Source of the DNA: UBA3839 sp963627995 | GTDB lineage: Bacteria > Bacteroidota > Bacteroidia > Bacteroidales > Bacteroidaceae | Direction: 5' to 3' | Assembly (NCBI GenBank): GCA_963627995.1 | Contig: CAVGCV010000004.1 | Coordinates: forward strand, 130,164-194,163 | DNA: 64,000 nt | Shown: piece by piece, positions 52,731-62,696 of the stretch | Position numbering within the stretch: position 1 is the stretch's first letter | Layout: every line of letters begins with the position of its first letter | Notes under the pieces: model-generated | Seen by the model: only the letters and a program-made list of their open reading frames with translations | What the model was told of the DNA's origin: nothing | The model's database searches: none | Translations under genes and position numbers: made by a program

Positions 52731-53753
52731 ATGAACAACGTATTTGTGTATGTGGAAATTGAAGGCACCGCGGTGCAGGAGGTTTCGCAGGAGCTGCTGA
52801 CCAAGGGCCGCAAGCTCGCCAATGAACTGGGCGTCGAGCTCCACGCCGTGGTGGCCGGGACGGGCATCAAGGGCCGGGTGGAGGACGCGATTCTCCCCTA
52901 CGGCGTCGACAAGCTCTTCGTGTTCGACGGCAAGGACCTGTTCCCCTACACGTCCGCTCCCCACACCGACATCCTCGTGAACCTCTTCAGGGAGGAGCAG
53001 CCGCAAATCTGCCTCATGGGCGCGACGGTCATCGGCCGCGACCTCGGCCCGCGCGTCAGCTCGTCGCTCACGAGCGGCCTGACGGCCGACTGCACGCAGC
53101 TGGAGATCGGCAGCTACGACGACAAGAAGGAGGGCAAGCACTACGACAAGCTTCTCTACCAGATTCGCCCCGCCTTCGGCGGCAACATCGTGGCCACCAT
53201 CGTCAATCCGGAGCACCGCCCGCAGATGGCGACCGTGCGCTCGGGCGTGATGCAGAAGGCCCTCTACGACGGCGCGTGCCGCAAGGAGGTCGTCTATCCC
53301 GAGGTGTCGGCGTACGTCAGCCCCGAGGCCTACGTCGTGAGGGTGCTCGACCACCACGTCGAGGCGGCCAAGCACAACCTCAAGGGCGCGCCCATCGTCG
53401 TGGCCGGCGGCTACGGCATGGGCTCGAAGGAAGGCTTCGACCAGCTGTTCGACCTGGCCAAGGTGCTGCACGGCGAGGTGGGCGGCTCGCGCGCGGCGGT
53501 CGACGCCGGCTTCTGCGACCACGACCGCCAGATTGGCCAGACGGGCGTGACCGTGCACCCGAAGGTGTACATCGCCTGCGGCATCTCGGGGCAGATCCAG
53601 CACATCGCCGGCATGCAGGACTCGGGCATCATCATCTCGGTGAACAGCGACCCCGACGCCCCCATCAACAAGATTGCCGACTACGTGATCGTGGGCACGG
53701 TGGAGGAAGTCGTCCCCAAGCTGATTAAGTACTACAAGCAGAACAGCAAGTAG
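52731..53753 (+). CDS. etfA: Electron transfer flavoprotein alpha subunit
   Basis: A 340-residue partner of EtfB that carries the FAD. The N-terminal alpha/beta domain (NNVFVYVEIEGTAVQEVSQEL) is followed by the FAD-binding C-terminal domain: PIVVAGGYGMGSKEGFDQL, GSRAAVDAGFCDHDRQIGQTG, YIACGISGQIQHIAGMQDS and IISVNSDPDAPINKIADYVI. A TTG at 52719 inside etfB would add four residues; the ATG at 52731 is preferred. The acyl-CoA dehydrogenase gene follows after 46 bases. Confidence 0.95.
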   Translation: MNNVFVYVEIEGTAVQEVSQELLTKGRKLANELGVELHAVVAGTGIKGRVEDAILPYGVDKLFVFDGKDLFPYTSAPHTDILVNLFREEQPQICLMGATVIGRDLGPRVSSSLTSGLTADCTQLEIGSYDDKKEGKHYDKLLYQIRPAFGGNIVATIVNPEHRPQMATVRSGVMQKALYDGACRKEVVYPEVSAYVSPEAYVVRVLDHHVEAAKHNLKGAPIVVAGGYGMGSKEGFDQLFDLAKVLHGEVGGSRAAVDAGFCDHDRQIGQTGVTVHPKVYIACGISGQIQHIAGMQDSGIIISVNSDPDAPINKIADYVIVGTVEEVVPKLIKYYKQNSK

Positions 53754-53799
53754 CGTCCCTCCCCCGGGCTTTTAACATTTCCAAAACAAACAAAGAAAT

Positions 53800-55527
53800 A
53801 TGGCTAATTACTATAGCGACCACCCAGAAATCGCGTTCCACCTGGAGCACCCCCAGATGAAGCGCCTCGTAGAACTGAAGGAAAAGGGCTACGAAGATGC
53901 GAAAACCTATGCCGACGCTCCGGTGGACTTCGAGGACGCGATTGAGAACTACAAGCGCATCCTTGACATCACGGGCGACGTGGCTGCCAACGTCATCGAG
54001 CCGAACTCGGAGAGCGTGGACCTCGAGGGCCCGCACTTGGAGAACGGGCGCATGATTTACGCCAGCAAGACCTACGAGAACCTCGACACGACCGTCAAGG
54101 CCGGCCTGCACGGCATCTCGATGCCCCGCCGCTATGGCGGCCTGAACCTGCCGAACGCCGTGTTCTCGATGCTCAGCGAGGTGATTTCGGCCGCCGACGC
54201 GGGTTTCCAGAACATCTGGTCGCTCCAGTCGTGCATCGACACCCTCTATGAGTTCGGCTCGGAGGAGCAGCGCCAGAAGTACATCCCGCGCGTGTGCGCC
54301 GGCGAGAGCATGTCGATGGACCTGACCGAGCCCGACGCGGGCTCCGACCTCCAGCGCGTGATGCTCAAGGCCACCTACGACGAGAAGGAGGACTGCTGGC
54401 GGCTGAACGGCGTGAAGCGCTTCATCACCAACGGCGACTCCGACATCCACCTCGTGCTTGCCCGCTCGGAAGAGGGGACGAAGGACGGGCGCGGCCTCTC
54501 CATGTTCATCTACGACAAGCGCCAGGGCGGCGTGAACGTCCGCCACATAGAGCACAAGCTCGGCATCCACGGCAGCCCCACGTGCGAGCTGACCTACAAG
54601 AACGCCAAGGCCGAGCTTTGCGGCTCGACGCGCCTCGGGCTGATCAAGTACGTGATGGCCCTGATGAACGGCGCCCGCCTCGGCATCGCGGCGCAGTCGG
54701 TCGGCGTGGAGCAGGAGGCCTACAACGAGGGCCTCGCCTATGCCCGGGAGCGCGCGCAGTTCGGCCAGAAAATCATCGAGTTCCCCGCCGTCTACGACAT
54801 GCTCGCGCGCATGAAGGCGAAGCTCGACGCGGGCCGCTCGCTGCTCTACCAGACGGCGCGCTACGTGGACATGTACAAGGCGCTGGAGGACATCCAGCGC
54901 GACCGCAAGCTCGACGCGGAGGAGCGCGCTGAGCTGAAGAAGTACACGCGCCTGGCCGACGCCTTCACGCCGCTTGCCAAGGGCATGAACTCCGAGTACG
55001 CCAACCAGAACGCTTACGACGCCATCAGCATCCACGGCGGCTCGGGCTTCATCATGGAGTACAAGAGCCAGCGCCTGTTCCGCGACGCGCGCATCTTCTC
55101 CATCTACGAGGGCACGACGCAGCTGCAGGTCGTTGCGGCCATCCGCTACGTCACCAACGGCACGTACCTGCAGATCATCAAGGAGATGCTTTCGCAGGAG
55201 GTGGCCGAGGAGCTCCGCCCGCTCCACGTGCGTGTCGCCCACCTCGTTGAGCTCTACGAGCAGAGCGTGAACTACGTGAAGGCAGCCAACAGCCAGGAGG
55301 TGCACGATCTGCTCGCGCGCCGCCTCTACGACATGACGGCCGAAATCATCATGTCGCTGCTCGTCCTCGACGACGCGACCCGCGCGCCGCACCTCTTCAC
55401 GAAGTCGGCCAACGTGTATGTCCGCATGACCGAAGAGGACGTCGTCGGCAAGTCGGTGTTCGTGAAGAACTTCATCGCCGAAGACCTTCCGAACTTCCGT
55501 GCGCAGGAAGCGGCGGCCGAGGACTAA
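53800..55527 (+). CDS. Acyl-CoA dehydrogenase
   Basis: A 575-residue FAD enzyme that oxidises an acyl-CoA to the enoyl-CoA and passes electrons to the EtfBA encoded just upstream. Signatures are SMDLTEPDAGSDLQRVM (FAD/substrate loop), GVKRFITNGDSDIHLVLARS and the C-terminal GGSGFIMEYKSQRLFRDARI, followed by SIYEGTTQLQ. There E437 is the expected catalytic base. It is about 190 residues longer than short-chain enzymes, with an N-terminal helical cap and a C-terminal extension, as in the AcdB/long-form group. Chain-length specificity is not readable. A clear terminator ends the operon. Confidence 0.92.
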   Translation: MANYYSDHPEIAFHLEHPQMKRLVELKEKGYEDAKTYADAPVDFEDAIENYKRILDITGDVAANVIEPNSESVDLEGPHLENGRMIYASKTYENLDTTVKAGLHGISMPRRYGGLNLPNAVFSMLSEVISAADAGFQNIWSLQSCIDTLYEFGSEEQRQKYIPRVCAGESMSMDLTEPDAGSDLQRVMLKATYDEKEDCWRLNGVKRFITNGDSDIHLVLARSEEGTKDGRGLSMFIYDKRQGGVNVRHIEHKLGIHGSPTCELTYKNAKAELCGSTRLGLIKYVMALMNGARLGIAAQSVGVEQEAYNEGLAYARERAQFGQKIIEFPAVYDMLARMKAKLDAGRSLLYQTARYVDMYKALEDIQRDRKLDAEERAELKKYTRLADAFTPLAKGMNSEYANQNAYDAISIHGGSGFIMEYKSQRLFRDARIFSIYEGTTQLQVVAAIRYVTNGTYLQIIKEMLSQEVAEELRPLHVRVAHLVELYEQSVNYVKAANSQEVHDLLARRLYDMTAEIIMSLLVLDDATRAPHLFTKSANVYVRMTEEDVVGKSVFVKNFIAEDLPNFRAQEAAAED

Positions 55528-55558
55528 GCGCCCGGCAAAAGGACTTTGCATGCATCAG

Positions 55559-55594
55559 GCTGGCACGCGGCGGACGCGTGCCAGCTTTATTTTG
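55559..55594 (+). terminator. Rho-independent terminator of the etf-acyl-CoA dehydrogenase operon
   Basis: Perfect 11-bp arms (GCTGGCACGCG / CGCGTGCCAGC) around GCGGA, followed by TTTATTTT, lie 32 bases past the stop codon. Confidence 0.88.
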
Positions 55595-55732
55595 CCCCCC
55601 CCTCGGAACGCCATCCCGCCCCTGCGCACGAGGAGGACTGCCATGGAGTGAAAATGTAACCCAAACTGTTAATTCGCGGTGCGTTGTGCGAAAACAAAGT
55701 TCCATGCCACTGACGTTGTGGAGATAAAATGC

Positions 55733-55740
55733 TACTTTTG
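55733..55740 (+). promoter_or_regulatory. Putative -7 box of the second SusC/SusD operon
   Basis: TACTTTTG matches TAnnTTTG but ends only 15 bases before the SusC ATG, so the mRNA leader would be very short. No -33 element at the normal spacing was found. Confidence 0.5.
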
Positions 55741-55755
55741 CAGAAAATTGGAATT

Positions 55756-58700
55756 ATGTACGCAAACAAACGCCATCCGCTGATTCTTGGCTGGGTGTGG
55801 CTGGGCTGTTGCATCACCCTGTGCCATGGGACTGCCATTGCACAGGCCGCAGGCGGGGGCCGCCCGGCGGCTGCGGTGGAACAGGACGTGGTGCGGGGCG
55901 TTGTGGTCGATGGCGCTGACCAAAGCCCGATGATGGGGGTCGCGGTGCAGGTGGAAGGCACGTCGGCCGGCGCCTATACGGACGCTGACGGCACGTTCAG
56001 CCTCGCCGTTCCCGGCGGCAAGGGCAATGTCGTGTTCTCGTTCGTCGGCTACAAGAAGACGGCGGTTTACTACGACGGCCGGAATGGGGCGGTCTTCTCG
56101 CGCGTTACGCTCCAGCCCGATGTGCAAAGCCTCAAGACGACGGTGGTGACGGGCATCTATCGCAGGAAGAAGGAGAGCTTTACGGGCTCGTCGGCCACGT
56201 ACACGGTGGACGAGCTGAAGAGCGTGGGCGTGCAGAACGTGCTGCAAAGCCTGAAGACGCTCGACCCGTCGTTCAAGATTGTGGAGAACAACCTGTCGGG
56301 GTCGAACCCCAACGCCGTGCCCGACATCGAGATTCGTGGCAAGTCGAGCGTCGCGGGCCTGAAAGAGGAATTCGGGACCGACCCGAACCAGCCGCTCTTC
56401 ATCCTCGACGGATTCGAGACGACCATCGAGACGGTGATGAACCTCAACATGAACCGCGTGGCCTCTGTCACCCTGCTGAAGGATGCCGCTTCCACGGCCA
56501 TCTACGGGTCGAAGGCGGCGAACGGCGTGGTGGTCATCGAGACGAAGACACCGGCCAAGGGAAAGCTGCAAATCTCCTACAAGGGCGACTACAGCCTTGA
56601 TTTCGCCGACCTGTCGGACTACAACCTGATGAACGCGCGCGAGAAGCTCCGCTTTGAGGAGCTGGCCGGCGTGTACAAGGACAACACGGGCAATCCGTTC
56701 AACCAAATCAAGCTCGACGAGTTGAGGAATGCGCGGCTGCACGACATAGAGGAGGGCGTCGATACGTATTGGCTGAGCGTTCCGCTCCGCACGGGCTTCT
56801 CGCACAGGCACAACGTGTATGCGGAGGGCGGGGAGAACAACGTCCGCTACGGCATCGGGCTGAACTATGGCCGTGTGGACGGCGTGATGAAAGGCTCGGA
56901 CCGGCAGACGCTGGGCGGGAACATCGACTTGGTGTACCGCACGGGCAAGTTCCAGTTCAGCAACAAGCTGACCATCGACTATCTGGAGACGAACGACCCG
57001 GCGGTGGCGTTCGACGAGTATGCCGGCGCGAATCCGTACTACCGCAAGTACGGCAGCGACGGGAAAGTCAACAAGTACCTGTATTATCCGGCGGAGGGCC
57101 TGGACGACAATCCTGTGGCCAACCCCCTTTGGAACGCCCATCTCAACAACTACGACCAGGGGCAGCGGTTTGGCTTCACCGACAACTTCATCGCCGAGTG
57201 GCTTGCCACGGACGACCTGCGGCTGCGGGGCAAGTTCGGCATCACCAAGTACGACGACACGCAGGACACGCGCCTGTCGCCCGACCACTCGTCGTTCGAC
57301 GACAAGGACGAGACGCAGAAGGGGCTGTTTACGCATCGCCTGCTGAAATACCTCAACTACGAGGGCGACGTGTCCGCCACCTACGGCCGCCTGTTCAACG
57401 GCGTCCACCAGCTGAATGCCGTTGCCGGCTTCAACTTCAGCAGCAACAGCAACAAGACGTACGGCTATTCGGCCACGGGGTTCACCGACGACAAGTTCTC
57501 CGCCCCGTCGTTTGCCAATGGCTATCCGGACGGCGGAAAGTCGAGGTACAGCGAGAGCGTGAAGCACGCCGCCAGCTTCTACCTCAATGGCGGATATGCC
57601 TACGCCGCCCGCTACCTGCTCGACTTCAACCTGCGCAGCGACGGCGCCTCGATGTTCGGCACCGACAACCGCTTCCGTACCACGTGGTCGGTGGGCCTGG
57701 GATGGAACCTGCACAACGAGGCGTGGATGAAAGACAACGACTGGTTCCAGCTGCTCAAGCTGCGCGCGTCGGTCGGCAATCCCGGGAACCAGAACTTCTC
57801 GGCCTACCAGGCCTATACCACCTACATGTTCAACAGCTTGATGACGAACGTGTTCGGCACGGGCGTGGTTGTCAGCGCGCTCGGCAACAAGGACCTGGCA
57901 TGGCAGCAGACCATCAACTACACCGTGGGGGCGGACATCACGACGTGGAACAACCGGCTGAACCTTACGCTCGACTACTATGTGAAGAACACCGACCCGC
58001 TGCTGGCCATCATCACCACGCCGGGGTCGATGGGCGTGACGAGCGAGGCGCTGAACGCCGGCAAGCAGAAGACGAACGGCTGGGAAGCGGCGGTGAAGGT
58101 GTCGCCCGTCTATATGCCTGCGCGGCGCATCAACTGGAACCTGAGCCTGAGTGCCACGCACTCAAAGTCGAAGTATGCCGACATCGGCAATGCGTTCAGC
58201 GCACTCAACGAGAGTGGGAAGAAGTCGCTGCACAGCACCACGCGCTACTACGATGGAGGCTCGCCAACAGCCATCTGGGCGGTTCGCTCCGCCGGCATCG
58301 ACCCATCGACGGGCAAGGAGCTGTTCATCAAGAGGGACGGGACATATTCTTTCTCCTACGACGCGGGCGACGAGGTGGTCGTGGGCGACACCGAGCCCGA
58401 CGTGGAGGGGCTTCTGGGTACGACGCTCTACTACAAGGGCTTTTCTTTCAGCTGCTATTTCCGCTACCAAGTGGGCGGCCAGCAGTTCAACAGCTCGCTC
58501 TTCGACAAGGTGGAGAACATCAGTACGTTGGATGTCTACAACAACCAGGACCGCCGCGCGCTTTACGACCGCTGGTCGTCGGACAACCGCAACGCGCAGT
58601 TCAAGGGCATCTCGATGGTGCAGAAAACCGACAAGTCGTCGCGCTTCGTCATGGACGACAACACGCTGACGTGCGAGTCGGTGAACGTGGGCTACGAGTT

Positions 58701-58854
58701 CCCGCTCCACATCGCCAGGAAGCTGGGCGTGCAGGCCCTGTCGGTGCAGGCCAGCATGAACGACATCCTGAGGTGGTCGTCCATCAAGGCAGAGCGGGGC
58801 ATCGACTATCCGTTCGCGCGTACCGTGTCGTTCTCCATAGGTGCAACTTTCTAA
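55756..58854 (+). CDS. SusC/RagA-type TonB-dependent outer-membrane transporter
   Basis: A 1032-residue transporter. The signal peptide is MYANKRHPLILGWVWLG... ending IAQAAG. A carboxypeptidase-regulatory-like domain (VRGVVVDGADQSPMMGVAVQ) follows, then the plug (QNVLQSLKTLDPSFKIVENN, EIRGKSSV, LKDAASTAIYGSKAANGVV) and the barrel, ending RTVSFSIGATF. It works with the SusD encoded 12 bases downstream. An upstream in-frame start at 55729 would lie inside the promoter box, so the ATG at 55756 is chosen. The companion genes (DUF4843, PKD-like, TlpA-like) are a recurrent set in Bacteroidetes and are not typical of glycan loci. Confidence 0.93.
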   Translation: MYANKRHPLILGWVWLGCCITLCHGTAIAQAAGGGRPAAAVEQDVVRGVVVDGADQSPMMGVAVQVEGTSAGAYTDADGTFSLAVPGGKGNVVFSFVGYKKTAVYYDGRNGAVFSRVTLQPDVQSLKTTVVTGIYRRKKESFTGSSATYTVDELKSVGVQNVLQSLKTLDPSFKIVENNLSGSNPNAVPDIEIRGKSSVAGLKEEFGTDPNQPLFILDGFETTIETVMNLNMNRVASVTLLKDAASTAIYGSKAANGVVVIETKTPAKGKLQISYKGDYSLDFADLSDYNLMNAREKLRFEELAGVYKDNTGNPFNQIKLDELRNARLHDIEEGVDTYWLSVPLRTGFSHRHNVYAEGGENNVRYGIGLNYGRVDGVMKGSDRQTLGGNIDLVYRTGKFQFSNKLTIDYLETNDPAVAFDEYAGANPYYRKYGSDGKVNKYLYYPAEGLDDNPVANPLWNAHLNNYDQGQRFGFTDNFIAEWLATDDLRLRGKFGITKYDDTQDTRLSPDHSSFDDKDETQKGLFTHRLLKYLNYEGDVSATYGRLFNGVHQLNAVAGFNFSSNSNKTYGYSATGFTDDKFSAPSFANGYPDGGKSRYSESVKHAASFYLNGGYAYAARYLLDFNLRSDGASMFGTDNRFRTTWSVGLGWNLHNEAWMKDNDWFQLLKLRASVGNPGNQNFSAYQAYTTYMFNSLMTNVFGTGVVVSALGNKDLAWQQTINYTVGADITTWNNRLNLTLDYYVKNTDPLLAIITTPGSMGVTSEALNAGKQKTNGWEAAVKVSPVYMPARRINWNLSLSATHSKSKYADIGNAFSALNESGKKSLHSTTRYYDGGSPTAIWAVRSAGIDPSTGKELFIKRDGTYSFSYDAGDEVVVGDTEPDVEGLLGTTLYYKGFSFSCYFRYQVGGQQFNSSLFDKVENISTLDVYNNQDRRALYDRWSSDNRNAQFKGISMVQKTDKSSRFVMDDNTLTCESVNVGYEFPLHIARKLGVQALSVQASMNDILRWSSIKAERGIDYPFARTVSFSIGATF

Positions 58855-58866
58855 TACTGGACAAGG

Positions 58867-60324
58867 ATGAAGACGTCGATACTACATGCGGTTTCCTTGG
58901 TGGCGGTCTGCACGGCACTGCTCTCATGCAGCGACTGGCTGGAGGTGAAGCCTTACGACCGCATCTCGGAGGACGAGCTGAAAGAGACGGAGGAGGGCTA
59001 CCAGAAGATGCTCAACGGCATCTACATCGACCTCAACGACGACGCGCTCTATGGCAAGAGCCTGTCCGTGGAAATGATAGAAGTGATGGGCGGCGCTTAC
59101 GCCATCGGGACGGACAACAGCGTGTGGGGCGACTACAAGGACTTGTCCTCCTACGAGTATGGCACGGACACTTGGCGAACACGGCTTAGCGCGACTTGGA
59201 ACAAGGCGTATGCGCTGATTCTGAACTGCAACAAGATACTGGAGACCATCGACGGCGACCAGGGCAAGTTTTCAGGCAGCAATTACTACGTGGTCAAGGG
59301 CGAGGCTTTGGCTCTGCGCGCCATGCTGCACTTCGACATGCTTCGCCTTTTCGGCCCGGTCTATTCGAAGGACAGCGCCAAAATCAGCATCCCGTATTAT
59401 ACACGCTACACGAACTCGCCGGAGGCATTGCTGCCCGCTGGCGAAGTGGCCGGAAAGGTAAAGCGCGATTTGGAGGATGCCCGTGCGCTTTTGGCCAACG
59501 ACCCCATTAAGACCGACGGCACGATGATGAACGGGGCGCAGGACGGCAGCAGCAGCTTCCTGAGCTATCGCGCACTTCGCCTCAACTACTATGCCGTCGA
59601 GGCACTCCTCGCGCGTGTCTGCCTTTACACGGGCGACAGGACGGGCGCGTTCCGCTACGCCTCGGACGTGATACGGACGGCCGACAATGGCATCTTTCCT
59701 TTTGTCGACAAGAGTCTCGTGACGGGTGCGCCGACCGACCCCGACCGCATCTTTTCCTCGGAAGTGCTGTTCGCGCTGACCAACACCCGACGGGGAAACC
59801 TGTACAAAAACTACTACGACCCGACGCGCCTGCCGAACTTTGTGTTCCGCATGGACAACTCGCTGCTGGAGCAGCGCATCTATGGGGGCGCGGCGACTAC
59901 GGGCGGCTATCAGGACGACTATCGCTATCGTGCCAACTGGGTGGCGACAGGAAGCAACAAGTACTTCTATAAGTATAGCGACATGGCGAACGCCGGGAGC
60001 GTCAAGAACACGATGGTGCCGATGCTGCGCTTGGGCGAGGCGTTCCTCATCGCTGCGGAAAGCCAGGGCGGCGACCTTGCGCAGGGCGTGGCCTACGTCA
60101 ACGCCTTGCGCCGCAACCGGGGCGTGGCGTCGCTCCCGACGCTGACCCCCGACCTGCTGAAATACGAGTACATCCGCGAGCTGTATGGCGAGGGACAGCT
60201 CTTCTATCTGTACAAGCGGCTGAACTGCGATGTCATCGCCTCGGCCACGAGCAGCAAGAACCCGAAGGCCAGCGACAAGGTTTTCGTCGTGCCGTTGCCT
60301 GACTCGGAAACTGAAAACAGGTGA
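58867..60324 (+). CDS. SusD/RagB-family nutrient-binding lipoprotein
   Basis: A 485-residue surface lipoprotein, partner of the preceding SusC. The lipobox is LLSCSDWLEV (cysteine 21). SusD features are LEVKPYDRISEDELKETEEGYQ near the N-terminus, the TPR-like VKGEALALRAMLHFDMLRLFGP and the C-terminal RELYGEGQLFYLYKRLN, a variant of the usual ER..EL..EG.R..DL motif. DUF4843 follows after 20 bases. The substrate is unknown. Confidence 0.91.
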   Translation: MKTSILHAVSLVAVCTALLSCSDWLEVKPYDRISEDELKETEEGYQKMLNGIYIDLNDDALYGKSLSVEMIEVMGGAYAIGTDNSVWGDYKDLSSYEYGTDTWRTRLSATWNKAYALILNCNKILETIDGDQGKFSGSNYYVVKGEALALRAMLHFDMLRLFGPVYSKDSAKISIPYYTRYTNSPEALLPAGEVAGKVKRDLEDARALLANDPIKTDGTMMNGAQDGSSSFLSYRALRLNYYAVEALLARVCLYTGDRTGAFRYASDVIRTADNGIFPFVDKSLVTGAPTDPDRIFSSEVLFALTNTRRGNLYKNYYDPTRLPNFVFRMDNSLLEQRIYGGAATTGGYQDDYRYRANWVATGSNKYFYKYSDMANAGSVKNTMVPMLRLGEAFLIAAESQGGDLAQGVAYVNALRRNRGVASLPTLTPDLLKYEYIRELYGEGQLFYLYKRLNCDVIASATSSKNPKASDKVFVVPLPDSETENR

Positions 60325-60344
60325 GGAACGAAAGGAACGGAAGC

Positions 60345-61103
60345 ATGAAAAACGTAGCCATCATAGGAGCCTTTACGCTTGGGAGCCTGCTCGCCGCATC
60401 GTGTAGCGAGCAGACCCCGAAAGAGTTCGACGACATCAAGGGCGTGTATTTCGACAACCGCACGAATACGCGCGTCTTGCAGGACAGCACCGATGTGACG
60501 TTCGTCTACCAGAAGGGAGACGAGCTGCAAGTGCCGGTGCGGATTCAGCTCGTCGGCCGCCCGTCCGGAGTGGAGCGTCCCGTCTCGATTGCCGCCAGCT
60601 CGGAGAACGCCGTCGAGGGCGCGGACTACGTGCTGCCCGAAAAGGCTGTGATTGCGGCGGGCGAGACGGCGCTCGACTATGTCGTGACATTGAAGCGTAC
60701 GGACGCATTGAAAAGGACGAAGAAGTGCCTGAAACTGGAGCTCTTGCCGAACAGCCAGTTCGCCCTGCCCGTCAAGGCGGAGGTGACGACGGCCGGCGAC
60801 ACCGTCACGGCTTTGACCTACAGAATCCTCTTCTCCGACATGTTCACGTCCGCGCCCAAGGCGTGGGAAAAGGGGCTGCTGGGGACATTCACGCAGCAGA
60901 AGTTCGAACTGATTTGCCGCGTGCTCGACATCGACCCTGCCGACTTCAACGACGACAGCAAGATGACGCTCGCCATGCAGTCGTTCGTCTGCTCGGAGAT
61001 GACGGTTTACGTGAAGCAACAAAAGGAACAGAAAGACAAGGGGCAGGCATACGACGCGGATGCCTTCGATGACAAGGGCATTCCCCTGTCGTTTGTGGAA
61101 TAA
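60345..61103 (+). CDS. DUF4843 lipoprotein
   Basis: A 252-residue lipoprotein with lipobox LAASCSEQT. Its sequence (KGVYFDNRTNTRVLQDSTDVTF, then VPVRIQLVGRPSGVERPVSI and ENAVEGADYVLPEKAVIAAG) fits DUF4843, a family found almost only beside SusCD pairs with PKD-like proteins. It is thought to be an accessory surface or ligand-binding subunit, but no activity is established. The frame opens at 60321, overlapping susD; the ATG at 60345 gives the signal peptide. It lies 12 bases before the next gene. Confidence 0.82.
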   Translation: MKNVAIIGAFTLGSLLAASCSEQTPKEFDDIKGVYFDNRTNTRVLQDSTDVTFVYQKGDELQVPVRIQLVGRPSGVERPVSIAASSENAVEGADYVLPEKAVIAAGETALDYVVTLKRTDALKRTKKCLKLELLPNSQFALPVKAEVTTAGDTVTALTYRILFSDMFTSAPKAWEKGLLGTFTQQKFELICRVLDIDPADFNDDSKMTLAMQSFVCSEMTVYVKQQKEQKDKGQAYDADAFDDKGIPLSFVE

Positions 61104-61115
61104 GGACGGACAACC

Positions 61116-62672
61116 ATGAGGACAACCATCGCATCATTGCTGCTCGTGCTGCTCGTCGGCCTTTCCGGCTGCGACCAGGACAAGGGCAACTACGACTATC
61201 ATGCGCTCAACGAGCCCGTCATTACGGGCGTTGCCGACAGCATGTCGGTGCTGATTCATGACAGGCTCTCATTGTCGCCCTCGCTGGGCGACAACATCAC
61301 CGACACGGCGGCCTACACATTCCAGTGGAAAGCCATCAACCGAACGGGCGAGCAGGAGGAGATTGTCGTGGGGGAAACGCGGACTTTGGACCGCGAGGTC
61401 ACTCTGGACGCAGGCGAGTACCTGCTCTACTTCACCATGACGGAGCGGCGGTCGGGGCTTTTCTGGCGCAAGGCCTACGCCCTCACCGTGAGCGACCCCA
61501 CCTCGGAGGGCTGGATGGTGCTGTGCTCCGACGGCGGAAAGGCGCGCCTCGATGTCGTTTCCACCGTGACGGGGAAAACGTATGCCGACGTGTTGAGGGA
61601 CAACGGGATGGACGAGCTCCACGGGCCTCGTGCCATCCAGTACCTTGCCTCCAACACCGACTCCGAGTCGCCCTTCTACCTCTTTGCCGACGACGGTGCC
61701 ACGCGCCTGTCGAAGAACAATTTCGGCTGGAAGAAAGAATACCTCTTCAAGTACGAGGTGGCGCAATCGCTCGACCTCCGACCCACGTCCATTACAATGG
61801 CCGGCGGAGGCATCGGCAAGGTCGTGGTGAGCGACAGCCGCGCCCACTATGCCCAGAGCATGGGCATCCAGGGACTGTACGGCTCGGCCGTCAACAAGGA
61901 CTTCCGCATCGCGCCCTATGTCGGGGCGAACATCGGGGCCACGTCGTATGCGGCAGTCTACCTGTTCTACGACACCGACAACAAGCGCTTCATGGCCTAT
62001 TGCCCGCTGATGGCCGCCGACGACCTCGGTGGCGAGAACCCCGTGCAGACCATGGACGACATGGGCGCGATAGCCACGACGCGCCACCCCGACGCGGGCG
62101 TTACGGGGACGGCATTCTCCGCCTACCCCGAGGGAATGGACTTCGTGTACATGGAGAACACGAAGTACGACCCCGGCAACGCGCGGATGGGCACCACCTA
62201 CACGGTGCTGCGCCGAGACGGACAGTTCCGCCTCTACGGCATCCAGCTGGGCGACCTCCTGCTCTTTGCCGACTGCACTTTCGTGCTGGGAAAGGCCTAC
62301 TACGGCGACTTGAGCGGATGCACCGACATCGCCCGCGCCGAGCACTTCGCCTTCAGCTCGCTGCGCAGCTACATGTACTACGCCGTTGGCGGCGCGGTCT
62401 ATCGCGTCAACCTCTCGGAAACCCCGCTGAAAGCCGAGCGGCAGTTCGGCTACGCCAATGAAACCGTCACACGCCTGAAGTTCAACATCCGCCAGACGGC
62501 TTCGCAGCGCGACTACGACCTCATCGTGGCCTCACAGGACGCAGGCGGCGCCGGCACGCTCCGCATTTACGACGGCATGGCCACGGAGGGCGACTTCTCG
62601 CGCGTCACCCCCAAAGCCTACACCGGCTTCGCGCGCATCGTGGACGTCACCTACCGCGAGCGCACCAATTAA
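61116..62672 (+). CDS. PKD-like family lipoprotein
   Basis: A 518-residue lipoprotein (lipobox GLSGCDQDKG, cysteine 19). The region at residues 25-125 is an Ig/PKD-like fold (YTFQWKAINRTGEQEEIVVGETRTLDREV). The rest looks like a beta-propeller-type domain with repeated short strands (GWMVLCSDGGKARLDVVS; YLFADDGATRLSKNN; YMYYAVGGAVYRVNL). This matches the PKD_2 lipoproteins that follow DUF4843 genes in Bacteroidetes SusCD operons. It probably lies on the cell surface as part of the SusCD assembly. The function is unknown. Confidence 0.8.
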   Translation: MRTTIASLLLVLLVGLSGCDQDKGNYDYHALNEPVITGVADSMSVLIHDRLSLSPSLGDNITDTAAYTFQWKAINRTGEQEEIVVGETRTLDREVTLDAGEYLLYFTMTERRSGLFWRKAYALTVSDPTSEGWMVLCSDGGKARLDVVSTVTGKTYADVLRDNGMDELHGPRAIQYLASNTDSESPFYLFADDGATRLSKNNFGWKKEYLFKYEVAQSLDLRPTSITMAGGGIGKVVVSDSRAHYAQSMGIQGLYGSAVNKDFRIAPYVGANIGATSYAAVYLFYDTDNKRFMAYCPLMAADDLGGENPVQTMDDMGAIATTRHPDAGVTGTAFSAYPEGMDFVYMENTKYDPGNARMGTTYTVLRRDGQFRLYGIQLGDLLLFADCTFVLGKAYYGDLSGCTDIARAEHFAFSSLRSYMYYAVGGAVYRVNLSETPLKAERQFGYANETVTRLKFNIRQTASQRDYDLIVASQDAGGAGTLRIYDGMATEGDFSRVTPKAYTGFARIVDVTYRERTN

Positions 62673-62696
62673 CACCCCCTTCCCCCCGGAACGCTT

